Source: Crocodylus rhombifer
Taxonomy: Eukaryota; Chordata; Crocodylia; Crocodylidae
NCBI GenBank assembly: GCA_038503035.1
Contig: JAVSML010000027.1
Span: 1,026,365-1,090,364 of the forward strand
Direction of reading: 5' to 3'
DNA: 64,000 nt
Position numbers and translations under genes: made by a program. Shown here in pieces: positions 11,613 to 22,898 of the stretch. Positions within the stretch are counted from its first letter, which is position 1. Each line of letters starts with the position of its first letter. A model generated the notes under the pieces. It saw only the letters and a program-made list of their open reading frames with translations, did no database searches and was not told the DNA's origin.

Positions 11613-12774
11613 ATGGAGCCCACGGAGCTACTGGAAATAGTGAGAGATAGATAGAGGTATTTTAGGAGATAAAAGGGAATGGGGTAGAGCATGCCCTTTC
11701 AGATCCTCAGTTGCAAATAGGATAAACAGCATCTCTAAAGTTGTTTTAAGTTATCTGTGGCCAAACCAAGAATCTGGATGGGGGGAAAGGTGGATTAAAG
11801 ACATCTGTAATTGTCCTTCTCTTCACTTGCATCTATTACAACCCAGTACAGTTAAGACTGGAGTCCTGTGTTTATCTCTGTAGTACTTCACTATCATAAT
11901 GATCTTCTGCCATGGGGATTGACTAAAGAAACAGAAAATAAGCAATAACATCCTATAGAAATGGGTTAGTTTATCTTAAAATTATACCAATAATTAACCA
12001 AAGAAATGACTGTATGTCAAAAAATGTTATATTAGATTTCCTTAGAGGTTCAATGATTTGCTTTGACAGGAGATGAAGATTTCTGAATTAGAGTAGGTGT
12101 AAAAAAATTCTGTCAAAACACATTTTCAATAAATTTAAATCAAAATCAGATGAACAACAGAGTATCATCTGCTAAAATATTTAAAATTCTTATTAGAGAA
12201 GCACTAAAAATTGCTACCATATGCAATTTGATGGCTGAGTAGCAGCATATGTGAAGAGCATTGATAATCTCTTGCTACCTGCCAGTGCAAAGTTCTCCAT
12301 ATCCTTTCCCCCAAAATAGTTAATAAGCACTAGTAATGCTTAACTGCAATCCTGATCTGTGTTGGAGACAATATGCAAATATCTCTAAAACTACCATAGA
12401 CAGCCACAAGTGAATCATCCCACCAATCATCCTAACACACCTATATTATCCTTTTCCTGCAGCTGTTGTAGGGACATGGCTAGAAGAAGGAAGTTATGGC
12501 CAGCAATGGTCCATAAACCAACAATCCTTGCCTGGCAAAATAGCCATGTAGGATGCCATTTTCTAGGGCTCAAGCACGTATGCTAGAGCTGCATATGGAG
12601 GAATGTCCACCTACTTAAGATACACAACTCAGAATCCATTCCTGAAGATTGAAACCTATGCCTTTTCTTTCAGAAACAAAGCAAGACCCCTCTTTTCTTT
12701 CAAGGTGTAAAAGTAGGGTGTTGTATCTTTCCTTTTTGTCCTATAGTTTTATAAGTAAATAATTCACCTGAGAT
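11613..12774. other. No gene seen
   Basis: Unique AT-rich DNA without recognised repeats. Confidence 0.55.
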
Positions 12775-13010
12775 GACCAAATCTGGGAGACCAGGTTTAA
12801 TTTCTTTTTCTCCCAAGAGAGATTCAAACCTATACTTCCCACCTCTCTGGAAAGTGCCTAACCCACCCAACTAAGGTTCTCTGGTTCTGGAATTGTTCAA
12901 TCTACAAAAAAGAACTCAAGATTCACTGGACCAGAGAAGGAGCACAAGATGCACTCTAGCCTAGTGATTAGGACAATCACCACGGAGAAAATTATGACGT
13001 GGGTGCCTGC
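12775..13010. repeat. tRNA-derived SINE relics with inverted B-box arms
   Basis: At 12783-12803 the plus strand has 'ctgggagaccaggtttaat', resembling a tRNA SINE B-box region. At 12821-12880 the minus strand has a similar arm (rc 'ggtttgaatctc', then 'gggttaggcac'). A further tRNA-like head 'ctagcctagtgattaggac' follows at 12957. The layout resembles degenerate MIR-type SINE heads in opposite orientations. It is too decayed for a functional tRNA. Confidence 0.5.
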
Positions 13011-13070
13011 CCATGGTCTAAGAACAGCAATGAATCTGAAGCATCCTGGTTCATCATACAGATACCAAAG

Positions 13071-13460
13071 TCATAGATTTCAAAAACATTAGTGCTGGAG
13101 GGGATCTTGAAAGATAATCGGGTCCATCCCCTTGCCCAAAAAGCAGGAAGTCAGCTGGGGCCAGATGACCCCAACAAGATAAGCATCCAGGCATTTCTTG
13201 AAGGTATCCAAAGTAGGTGCTTGCACCACTTCTAGGGGGAGTCTATTCCAGACTCTGGAGACTTGGACAGTAAAGAAGTTTTTCCTTATGTCTAATCTAA
13301 AATCGTCTCCCCGCAGTTTGTGACTATTAGCCCTTGTCTTCCCATGGGGTGCCCTGGTGAACAGACATTTTTCCAGTTCCCGATGCACACCCCTTATATA
13401 CTTCTAGGCTGCCACCAAGTCCCCCCTGAGCCTTCTTTTCTCTAGGCTGAAGAGTTCAAC
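13071..13460 (-). mobile_element. CR1 LINE 3' end, 5'-truncated
   Basis: The minus strand encodes the CR1 ORF2 C-terminus across 13089-13388: 'CLFTRAPHGKTRANSHKL', 'FRLDIRKNFFTV' and 'EVVQAPTLDTFK'. These parallel the C-terminus of the copy ending at 37044. The 3' UTR follows down to 'tcatagattt' at 13071. Everything upstream of the C-terminal tail is missing, typical of incomplete reverse transcription. The open frame is only a relic. Confidence 0.9.
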
Positions 13461-14215
13461 TGATGTCAAAGTTACTGGGACCAAAGAATAGCTTTGAGAT
13501 ACAAAATATGAAACTCAGAGGAATTAGGGCTTGATTTTCTAATCTGCTACAAGAGTTTTACTCCTTAGGTAGCTGCATAGGGATAAATCTTGTGTAATGG
13601 AGTGGAGAGTTGATCCCTTAATTTTTAAAACTGAATTCATAAGTTGTACTTTTTATTATAACAGTACAGAAGTTTCAAAATTGGAAAAATCAAGGTTAAT
13701 GGCAATTAGACTTCATGTGACTCTCTCATGCTATGATGTTAGAAATATGATTTCAGTTATAGTTTTTCACAGATTTAGCACTCAAGTGATACATCTTCTG
13801 AGGAAGAAAAGAGACTTCACAAGACTTATAGGCTCATGACGTGGTATAACAAAGAATGGCAACTGCCTGTGAAACAGATTGCATGAAGATGGGAAAGAAA
13901 TGTAAGATGGGAAAAGCTCCTGAAATGTAGACCTCTGACATATGTCCTTTTAAAAATAATATAATATTATGATTGATACTCTTTGGGTAGGTCAGCAATT
14001 AGAAGGAAAAGAGAATCTGAAACAATTAAACAGGCGTAATTTTCTAAAGGTAAATACTATATTGCAGTAATACATAGTAATATGAATTGCTCACTATAAT
14101 TAAAATGGTGAACATTCAAAGGTACATTTGGAACAGGAACATTATTGACTGTTAGTAAGTCTCTCTTATAGTCATCTATCTAGTGGCATTTATTTGGAGT
14201 GGATAAATATGCATG
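13461..14215. other. No gene seen
   Basis: Unique AT-rich sequence; short open frames only. Confidence 0.55.
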
Positions 14216-14629
14216 CTAAATACTAGGGCTGTATGAAACAGCAGCATTCTCTTTTGACATCCATTTCGATGGAACAGGGTTTCATTTCAAGTTTTGTTTC
14301 GATTCAAAAACACTGTTCTGTTCTGATTCGTTGGAATGATTTTGCTGTTTTGAGGCTGTTTCAACATTTTGATTGGGTTGGGGAAGGGAACTCAGCCCAG
14401 CTGAGATGCGCTCCCTTACTCAGCCCAATCCTAGGGCTGGGGAGGGGAACTCAGCTGGACTGCTTCGAAACTCAAAACGTTTCAAAATTTTTCGACTGCC
14501 CTCATTTTGTTTCGAGGCTGTTTTGAAGCCCTTTGTTTCATTTTGATTTCACAGTTTCAAGCTCAAAATGAGTCAAAACAGTGTTAAAATGAAACAGCTG
14601 GTGAAATTTAGCACAGCCCTACTAAATAC
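14216..14629. mobile_element. hAT-type MITE with 8-bp target site duplication
   Basis: The element occupies 14224-14621 (398 bp). Its ends are perfect 9-bp inverted repeats, TAGGGCTGT and ACAGCCCTA. It is flanked by identical 8-bp direct repeats CTAAATAC at 14216-14223 and 14622-14629. Eight-base duplications with short TIRs are the hallmark of hAT transposons. The interior is rich in TTTCGA/GTTTCA-type words and encodes no transposase, so it would have needed an outside source of enzyme. A partly repeated GGGAACTCAGC(C/T) block lies at 14386-14455. Confidence 0.88.
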
Positions 14630-17324
14630 CCAACCTACTGCAGTGGGGGTGATAAAAATGAAAGATTAGACTTTTCAGCCCCTGTTCTCTCTTACATCAA
14701 CTTCTTGTTTTTGTTAAGTAATATTATCATAATGTGAACATTTACTGTTTGCTAAAATTCACTGCCTCTGTCAGAAATAAACTTGCTAAATGAATCCATT
14801 ACATTTGACCAAAAAACTAAAATGGATATTCACAGTGTGTATTTATGCAATGCCTGCTATATGACAAAGACAGTTAATGTCTTTATTAACTTTACATTCC
14901 CGCCATACTGGTGCAGTAATTATAGATGTAATAAATTGTATAATCAGATTAACAGACTATTTTACTTCTTCACTTGTAGGCCAATTTATGCTCTTATAGA
15001 CTTTCATACTTAAAAGGAAGCAGAACCTGATTTTTACTGCCTTCTGTAGAGCAGAAGAAAGAGGATAATGGTATAGCCTCTTTGGTTTTATAAACTATTT
15101 CTGAGTATCACTGGACTAGCCAGAAATAACAAGAAAATGACCACAAGTACATTCATATTTAGACAGTAAAGTAACTAAAGCTTTCTGAATGGTATGGTGT
15201 TTCCAGCACTTGATTCTGCATTATGGAAATAGACCATGCACTTTCCTTTACATTAACATCTATCAACACTGCTAGAAAACCCTAAGGGCCTGATATACTA
15301 AATATGCACAGCTCCCAGTGACTTAAAGTAAAGCTGTGAATACTCAGGATTCCTGAAAATCATGGACTATATTTGGTAACCCTGACTCATATGAGGTGAT
15401 TTAGGCCAGAAAAAATGTTCAGTATCTTGTTTTTTTCTCATATATCTTACAAAGGACTTGAGATTATGCCAGGCTTTTTTTTGGTCTAGATGAGGGAGAA
15501 GGGGGTCCCTCGTGTTATGTATCTGCACATCCGTATAAGAGTTAGGCACAATTCCTATGTTGCTAATTTTATCACAAGTCTCCTAGTAATTGATGGTTCC
15601 CTAAAAGCCCTAGCTCCTTGAGTCATGTTAATCTATGAGAATACCAGAGGTTATATTTTTAGCTTCTAGTTAGTCCCCATTTTTTCCAAGAAAAGCATGA
15701 AACGTAACTCAGCTTATACTGAAAGTCAGAAGCTAAATAAAGAAAACTCAGAGGCCTTATTTTTATATTTAAAAATGTCATGGTTTTTAAACTACTCACA
15801 TAAATTTGAGGGACCAATTGATGACCTTTAGTAGTTGAAGGTTAGCAACACTGAATCCAACATTTGAGCTTTTATATTTAGGTGAAATAACTTCACTATG
15901 ACAATTCCATATGAAATGTTTCTAAATTAGAGCAAGCATATCTAAAAGATATCTGATGGTTAGGAATATTAGTAAAGGAATGTAAATACATGAATCCTGC
16001 TATCTGATGAGAGAGCTAAGCTTCTTCGATGAACAGTTGCCTGAACTTCAATAAGAAGTGTTCTTTTAAACCCTTACATTATTAGTTTATCCAGCTGGGT
16101 CCCTGGCTGCAAGCATTCAGTATTAAAGGTGAGACTGAAAACTGGCAATGTCAGGTTTCATAGTGAAAACTAGTTTATCTTTTACTAACAATCTTAGCAA
16201 TGTGCAGTGACCTGCCCTTGGAGTAGTGGTTTAACAACCTTTGCCCAAGCACTCTGTGGCTCTTCTTATATCTTTAATAGTTTACTTGATGGACTATGAA
16301 GAACTGCCAGATGACAGTTCTATTTCATTTTTGTCACTGCATGGCTCTCTGTTTTTCTCTCAGTCTTTTTCTCAAGGGCACAATTCTATAAGTCAATGTG
16401 GTAATGTTCAAGATGGGTATTGCTCTTTCAGCTACTGTATCTTGATGCAGGACGAACAAGTTACAGACATGACAAGCTTTCAGGCCTTCAGAAAAATATA
16501 ATCATGAAACATTTTATAAATTTCATTCATCTTCCCACTGAAGGCAAACTGAAATTAAGATTTTGCATCATGTCTTATGGGTAAACATGAAGAAACAGCT
16601 TAAAAGTCTTATTCGATAGATCATATACTATCAGAATTACACAAACAATATTACTTTTTTCCCTGTGCTAGTTAACTATACAACAAATAGTATTTATATA
16701 CTAGAAAAAACTATTTTCTCTGAGTTGCCATTTAGTACAAAGGAGAAGCGAACACATAAAAATAAAGTAGGTAAGAACACCCCAGAAAGATGTTAATATG
16801 TGGAACAGTACATATCAGACATTTTTTATCTCCTCTATAAATCCATAAGCTCTTCTATGGGTTATACTTATGTGTGCAAAAACCTATGTTCTCATTTTAA
16901 ATGCAAATCTGCATGTCCACATTGAGTATTTAAAAGCAAAAGTGCATGTCTGTATGTGTGAATTTCTGTTTGCATGTGCTCTGAGGTGCTCAAACAGCTT
17001 CAAGGGTATATCTTGCAGGAGAATTTACCTATTGCTTTCTCCATTTTATTTTGACATTTTGCTGATTACAACTCATCACAAGAGGTCTCAGACATTGGGA
17101 AGTGACTTCATGTCAACAAACATTTAACAACCACTTGGATCGTGGGAAGACATGACTTGATAGGAACAGGAACAGGGAGAAAAAATTATGTTTAACCAAT
17201 TAAACGAAATTCATTACATATCTAGATTGAAATTCTTCAAAAATTCAAACACATTAATGTGGTTCTCAGCTCTCATCCTGCACTATAAAACAACCCTTGT
17301 TTTTATTCAGTAACAGGGGAACAT
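14630..17324. other. No gene seen; one dispersed-repeat relic
   Basis: Unique AT-rich DNA apart from 15284-15365, described separately. Open frames of 60-86 codons have no recognisable product. Confidence 0.55.
15284..15365 (+). repeat. Relic of a widespread amniote repeat
   Basis: Blocks such as 'agggcctgat', 'gcacagctcccagtgact', 'agctgtgaatactcag' and 'cctgaaaatca' match a pattern I recognise as dispersed through sauropsid genomes. It is non-coding and diverged. Confidence 0.45.
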
Positions 17325-17445
17325 GGTTTATATGTATCTGTTTTTTGTTTTCTTTTCTTATTTTAGTAGTCTAGAAACAAGACTGGCCAAAATCTTGGAA
17401 GCCCTACAATATCTGCTCGGTTTTGTCTTCTTACTTTCATAAGGC
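17325..17445 (+). repeat. 121-bp direct repeat, left copy
   Basis: It is 120/121 identical to 18540-18660; the only difference is C at 17418 versus A at 18633. The repeat contains a long pyrimidine tract followed by TAGTAG, resembling a splice acceptor, then about 24 open codons before a TAA. The flanking sequences of the two copies are unrelated, so this is not a simple tandem duplication of a longer unit. Confidence 0.9.
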
Positions 17446-17466
17446 CACTTGCCAGAATGGCAAGTG
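17446..17466. repeat. Perfect 9-bp-arm hairpin at the repeat junction
   Basis: CACTTGCCA and TGGCAAGTG flank a GAA loop, starting exactly at the first base after the left 121-bp repeat. Confidence 0.8.
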
Positions 17467-17989
17467 TCATGAGTCATGACCCACCTCAGGGACATAGCAG
17501 GTAGTGAGGAAAAATTGGCAGCAATGAGATGCCCCAGATAATATGCCCCGTACAGGAATTTAACTCCTTTGGTAGTTGGGATTTAGCCACTACATTTTTC
17601 TCCCCTCTTGGTACTCAAATGCTTTTTTTGAGGTCAGAATAGTGCTCTTTTCAAAATGGTGGATCTTAGATTTAAGACATTGATCACAGTCAATGCAAAA
17701 GTTCAGTTAATTTGCAGCTTCAGTCAGATATCAGTGCATGATTTATGTTAATATTTTCAAGCTTTTCTTGACAAGCGAGAAAGTTTGACATTTGTTGCAA
17801 TCATATGAATCCAGGTCTTGCTGTGCTAGGCCCAAATTTCTTGTTCTGTCTTATTCTGGATCTGATGCAAAAGCTAATTTAGATAGCTTCCATTTATGTA
17901 GTTACAATCAAAAAACAGATTCATACATTTCTGGACAACGCATCTTGCCTTTTTTTCCTGATCCACTTACTAGTAGCATATCAGAGAGA

Positions 17990-18255
17990 TAGCCTTGCTT
18001 CTCCAGAGCATTTTACCATGAGCATTGAGGCAATGATCATCCAACATCAGCTTTGCTGGGCCAACCACATCATCTTGATGTCCCACTCAGAACTTCCAAA
18101 GCAGGTTTTACTGTCTCAGCTCAGTCAAGGCATACACTTAAGAGGAGGGCACAGAAATCGCTTTAAGGACGTCCTCAAGGCCAACTTGAAAAAATGTAAC
18201 ATCAACATCAACTCATGGAACACTTGTCCAGGATCACCCCAAATGGAGAAAGAGT
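17990..18255 (+). pseudogene. C-terminal tail of a non-CR1 LINE reverse transcriptase
   Basis: The plus-strand frame from 18018 reads 'MSIEAMIIQHQLCWANHI', then 'ELPKQVLLSQL', 'RGGHRNRFKDVLKANLKK' and 'NINSW'. This follows the layout of a LINE endonuclease-reverse transcriptase C-terminus (SIEAM, LRW.GH, PK, GG..R.KD.LK..LK, W). The usual LRWxGH motif is degraded to LCWANH. The downstream His/Tyr-rich part of the open frame is only translated microsatellite. The clade is not assigned; it clearly differs from the CR1 copies here. Confidence 0.65.
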
Positions 18256-18440
18256 CTGCTGTACATATCTATATATACGCATACATACATATATATATAT
18301 ATATAGATGTATATATATACACACACACACACACATATTCATATGTATGTGTATATATATTTGTGTATACACTAGTCTATGCAGTAAAATTCATATATTT
18401 ATGTATGTATATATGTATGCATGTATATATGCATATTTAA
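18256..18440. repeat. TA/CA/TATG microsatellite
   Basis: Runs of (TA)n, (AC)n and 'tatgtatg' words make a compound simple repeat directly after the RT tail. Confidence 0.9.
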
Positions 18441-18539
18441 CATTAATTCTACTTGGTGTTAAACAGCACTTATTGGCAAATTCAGGATGAACTGTCACTA
18501 CTGTAACTAATGTCAAAATAAAGAATAGCAATTGTTTGA

Positions 18540-18660
18540 GGTTTATATGTATCTGTTTTTTGTTTTCTTTTCTTATTTTAGTAGTCTAGAAACAAGACTG
18601 GCCAAAATCTTGGAAGCCCTACAATATCTGCTAGGTTTTGTCTTCTTACTTTCATAAGGC
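18540..18660 (+). repeat. 121-bp direct repeat, right copy
   Basis: Partner of 17325-17445. The A at 18633 is the single difference. In the short open frame after the acceptor-like AG, the change is synonymous (Leu CTC/CTA), which with one site is not evidence of selection. Confidence 0.9.
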
Positions 18661-19008
18661 TTCAACACTATTCTGGGATTTCATGTCATTTGTTTGTAGA
18701 AAAAACCCCCATGAATAACAAAGAGCTGAATGTATTGTTCAAAAAGATCATTGCAGGCAGAAAGACAAAACACAGGAATGCATCCTGTTTGTCGAATGTA
18801 TTGTCATAATGCAAAAACAGAGGGTCATGTTTGAGAAGGGAGTCCATTTGTGTCTATATGGCAGCCCATTTGTGTCTTCTGGAAGGAACCTACTGAAGTT
18901 CTTATGAGCTGGAAAACAGCATCTAATTGTGTGGAAAAGGAATACTTGTAATTCTGGATGATAAATTAATGTTTTGTTTTGCTGACTTGGTGCAGTTTGC
19001 TTAACAAA
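18661..19008. other. No gene seen
   Basis: Unique sequence between the right direct repeat and a TIR element. Confidence 0.55.
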
Positions 19009-19942
19009 GGGCACGTCTACACAAGATGTTTACTGCACAGTCCACTAATTAAATGCACAGTAAACTTTTCAGCATCTATATCTACCCTGTTAGGATATAG
19101 GAAACTAATAAACTCTACAGCAAGTTAGGACTTATCTCAGAGTTTTTTCATGTGCAGCAGCACATGTGTAGACACTGCCCTGGATGGCTGGGGCAAAGGG
19201 TGCTTTAGTGCAGGGCTAGCCAGAAGGCTAACCAAAGCCCCTTCTATCTAGCCTTATGACGAAGTACCTTTGTGTCCCAGCCAGCCATTCCACAGCATGT
19301 GGAAGAGCCCCATCAAAGCAGCCCTGGGCTGGCAGGCTCACCTGCCTTTAGTTTGTTCCACTAAAAATATCTGAAATTCTAGTCATTATCTCTTTTGTAA
19401 AACTTTCAAAATATAGGTATATAATAACCTTAGTGGCAGAGACCCCTAACATTGGGACTATGGTCTACATCAAGTACTCCAGTGCTCATCTGTGCCTTTT
19501 TTATCACTTTGGTGCATGTGTAGGTTTTTAAAAACATAGTGCCCCCTCCCTGGGTGGCACCTGCCAACAGGCTCCCAACTCAGGTAGTCCGGGGGGGCAT
19601 CCACCCCAGCCACAGAGTGAAGCACTGACCCCTCGCTTAGCTCAGGCAGGCAGCCAGGCTCTGGGCAGAGGGGAAAGATTAGGTTCACCAGTTTTTTTTC
19701 TTAGGTGGAGCCTGCTTTCTCAGGCTGCTGTCAGGCTGTCTGCACAGACTTCCTGCAGAGCCCCTGAGCTGCATGGAGCCTGGTGCTTCACTCCGCAGCT
19801 GTAGGGCAGCAAACTAAAACCTCTCAAAGGAGTTTTAGTTTGCTGCGCCCCAAGTCATTTAAGGCGCATTATGCTGCCGAAATTACTACAGCAGCTGGAA
19901 TTACTGGGCAATACGCTGCTGATGTGTGCAAACACAAACACC
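19009..19942 (+). mobile_element. TIR-like element (family F, copy 2)
   Basis: It begins 'gggcacgtctacacaagatg', like 213, and shares several internal blocks with copy 1 through about 19345. The right end is not firm: 'gatgtgtgcaaacacaaac' near 19940 resembles an inverted terminus. If correct, this copy is about twice as long as copy 1. A strong hairpin at 19808-19844 lies within it. Non-coding. Confidence 0.45.
19808..19844. repeat. Hairpin, 13-bp perfect arms
   Basis: AGCAAACTAAAAC (19808-19820) pairs exactly with GTTTTAGTTTGCT (19832-19844) around an 11-base loop. Confidence 0.85.
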
Positions 19943-20689
19943 ATTAAAGCGGTGCAAAAGCATTTAGCCCACTTTAAAGTGCAGTGGGCATATGCCTTTC
20001 ATTTCATCTACATACAGTCTTTAATATTAAAATCCTTTGAAGGACATCCTTAGGTATTTTCACAACACTGTAACTCATATAGAGGTAACATTCACAAAAG
20101 ATGCAAACTAGTAACTAGTATTTTAGTGAGTCTTTTCTTTTTTTCTTACTGCATAGATTTGGAAGTGTGTATCTGGACAAGGCATTATTTATGGGCCACT
20201 GGCTAATTCGTTGCCCATAGTATGATTAGTACTGAAAAGAACTTAACTTCAGTACCTTTTTTTTTCTTTTTTTTAACTTTTTTGACCTGCAACTTGAAAC
20301 ATGAGCTTACTTGGGATTTGTGTGCATTTTTATCATTGCTGAGTTCCTTGGTACCTGTGAGTGAGTTAAATATCTCACCTTTTCTTGGTCAGAACTCTGC
20401 AGAACATAAAAATGTAGCACAGAGTTATCACTAGAGATAAATAACTTAAACTCTCATCTAAGGAACACAGCCAAATCAACATTTAAAAAATGTCCATTTG
20501 TGCTGGATTTTGTTCTCCGTCTGCAAGGATGGCAGAAACAACAAGCGAAAATGTTCACAATGAGATGTCTCTGATACATAAGGTAATGCCATTAGCAGAA
20601 AGGCATTCCAAGCTTCTCTTGTTTCTATAGTTAAGTTAGATGCACTGGGGAGGAATCACAAGAACATGACTGAGGAGGAGCAACCAGGC

Positions 20690-20830
20690 CCACAGCCCTG
20701 GGCACTGCCTTTGGTGGGGGGAGGAGGTGTAATGCAAAAATAGCTGCTGTTGCAGTTGGTGGCTGGCTGTGCTGATAGCTCTGGCAGCACAACAACTAGT
20801 GCTGATCTGTACACTGGCTAAGCCCACGGC
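20690..20830 (+). repeat. Unidentified dispersed repeat (family E, copy 2)
   Basis: It has the 'gcaaaaatagctgctg' block followed by GGCTGTGCTG and CAGCACAAC, as at 6590-6680. The element type is unknown. Confidence 0.35.
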
Positions 20831-21449
20831 ATGGAGTTCCTCTGCTACACATCTGAGGCTTCATGTTTTCCGACGTTATACCATGCTGAACACAGCTCCC
20901 TCATTGTTAATTGGGACTTTGGGGTATTACCAAGATGACATGATTATTACTTATTCTTATATTCTTACAACCTCTTTATATACAATGTATTTTTAATGAA
21001 AGAGGCCCTGTGATTTAAAAAAATGTGATTTTGGTTCTATTTAGGTACCTAACACCTGTGCATTCTTTAAGTATTATAACAACACTTAAAATATAAGGAT
21101 TGTTGGCAGTAGACTTGCATCCATGCAGATTCCTTTTGATTTCAGTGCTATGTTAGGGTACAACAACAAAGGTCTGCTTTGGAAAATGGAGAAGATGCCT
21201 TCTAATGGGAATCTGTAAAACACTAAAAACAGTTTTCCAGGCTTGCAGTCAAGTTGGGGCTTTGGAAGATATAAAATATATAACATATCCACAGCTTTGA
21301 TGTTGCCTTTCTATGTAGGTTTTGTAGGAGAACTAGAACATAGCTAAACACCAGTACAGTAACTATATGTATACTTTTTGTAGAATTTATTCCTGCAAGG
21401 ATCTGCATCATTTGGTACTGGTCCAGCAAATCACTTTCAAAAACTTATT

Positions 21450-22100
21450 TTATTTCAAGAACAAGGGCAATCTGTTTGAAGACAGAAAGACTTCTCGCAT
21501 GATTAAAGGTAATGATTGATACATAAAATGTATAACAATCTTATCAATGAACATGTACATATCATGATATATATACAGTATATCAAGCTCAGGATGTCCT
21601 ACTTTCACCCCACTCTCACTGAAGGTGGTTAATAAAAATATCAAAGGAACCAAACAACCCCCAGCTCCCTCCCCCCCGACACCAAGCACAATAAAAAATG
21701 AAGAACCATATGCATGAGAAGTAGCAGCCCACTCATTATAAAAGAAGACAAAATGTATAAACATACATGAAAATCTTATTTCTTTCCTGAGCACACATAT
21801 ACATTCAGTCCTACAATCTGATCCATACTGTTGGGCCCATATGCCTCCCTGAAATAAACAGAACTGTGGATAGATACAAAACTTCTTCCAAACAAGTTGT
21901 GCTTTACATTGTCTGTTGCAATAATCTGAACACTGCACAGACAACTGCAAGCCTACAGTCTGTAAGTATTTTAGAGGAAAATTGGCATTGCATATTACAG
22001 TTGAAACCTCTCTTCTCTGCCACTCCATAAATGAATCTTTTTTGTTTATTATTATCATATTAGTGCCTAGAAGCCAGTAGAAAACCTTAGCACCTAACAA
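21450..22100 (-). CDS. Unexplained 216-codon open frame, probably non-coding
   Basis: This minus-strand frame runs from an ATG to a stop without interruption and is the longest open frame not explained by a transposon. I recognise no domain. The product would be Cys- and aromatic-rich, with hydrophobic stretches (for example 'MFIHFVFFYNEW'). I found no splice context, no paralogue in the window and no coding-like composition, so chance is the simplest reading. A retrocopy or lineage-specific gene cannot be excluded. Confidence 0.15.
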   Translation of the reverse strand: MLGAKVFYWLLGTNMIIINKKDSFMEWQRREVSTVICNANFPLKYLQTVGLQLSVQCSDYCNRQCKAQLVWKKFCIYPQFCLFQGGIWAQQYGSDCRTECICVLRKEIRFSCMFIHFVFFYNEWAATSHAYGSSFFIVLGVGGEGAGGCLVPLIFLLTTFSESGVKVGHPELDILYIYHDMYMFIDKIVIHFMYQSLPLIMREVFLSSNRLPLFLK

Positions 22101-22225
22101 AAATGGAGTGGTAGGTAGGCTCCAGTCAGAGGAACCTCCAATCTAAATAGTCAGGACAGAGAGGGGATGAAGGAAAGGAGCATAACATGTAAGTATGGTG
22201 GTGAACAGAGTAATAGAGTGAAAAT

Positions 22226-22290
22226 ATCATAGTTTTTAATAAATTTTAAAAGCAGATGGGACCATTATAATGATCTGCAAAACATAACAG
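22226..22290 (-). repeat. Short relic of a CR1 3' end
   Basis: 'atcatagtttttaa', 'agatgggaccattataatgatct' type blocks (interrupted) and 'tgcaaaacata' match the minus-strand 3' terminus of old CR1 copies. Confidence 0.6.
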
Positions 22291-22720
22291 TCACTCTCAT
22301 GTTATGCCATGAGCCATGCTTTTTCATTTTGTTTATTTGCTATTTGGTCTGATTTTTTTTTGTCTCCTGTCTTAAATTGTAAGTTCTTTGAGACAGAGTT
22401 CATCTTTTTGTTCTGTGTTTGGATACCACCTCAGCTGTGGCACATCTATCATACAACATAACAAATATTAGTGTTACTTGTTGGAAATATATAACAGCAA
22501 TACATTGCAAAATAAATATATCATGATGAATGGCCTTCCAAAGGATTTGAGCTTGGGTTTGGCTTGAATTAACAATACATAAACCCAAAGGTACACTCAA
22601 AGTTTATGCAGACTTTGGATTTGACAGCTGGGCTGGAAATCACATGGAAAAGTCTCTCTCAAGATATTTCACATATGTCCTGCTTCCAGTTTTTCTTGAA
22701 AGCTGACAACAACCTCTCAA

Positions 22721-22742
22721 ACTTTTTTTTTTTTTTTTTTTT
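22721..22742. repeat. Poly-T tract
   Basis: About 22 consecutive T bases; a simple homopolymer with no recognised element attached. Confidence 0.9.
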
Positions 22743-22898
22743 GGTTTTTGACTGTGCTATAAATATAAACAGGTCTGAATTTTAAAAGATGCCACCATTT
22801 CTTACAAGAGAAATTCTCTCCAAAAGTCATCGTAAGAAAACCTAAAATGCTAAATGTAATAGGCTAATTCAAATACCCAGCCAGGTATATTTCTTTAT

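Larger units (their letters stand above)
17446..18539 (+). mobile_element. 1.1-kb segment between 121-bp direct repeats
   Basis: It contains a LINE reverse-transcriptase tail (about 17990-18250), a TA/CA microsatellite and an AT-rich end with 'aataaag' shortly before the right repeat. The content suggests an inserted retroelement fragment, with the 121-bp repeats as an unusually long target duplication. Short LTRs are an alternative, but the repeats lack TG...CA ends. Confidence 0.5.
19943..22225. other. No gene recognised
   Basis: Unique DNA with poly-T tracts (about 20255-20285). It includes a possible family E repeat at 20690-20830 and an unusually long minus-strand open frame at 21450-22100 (listed separately). 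Confidence 0.5.

Noticed and set aside
18258..18440. His/Tyr/Ile-rich extension of the RT-tail open frame
   Set aside because: It is translated TA/CA microsatellite.
17325..18660. LTR retrotransposon with 121-bp LTRs
   Set aside because: The repeats lack TG...CA ends, and the enclosed protein is a LINE-type RT tail with no gag, protease or integrase; kept only as an alternative.
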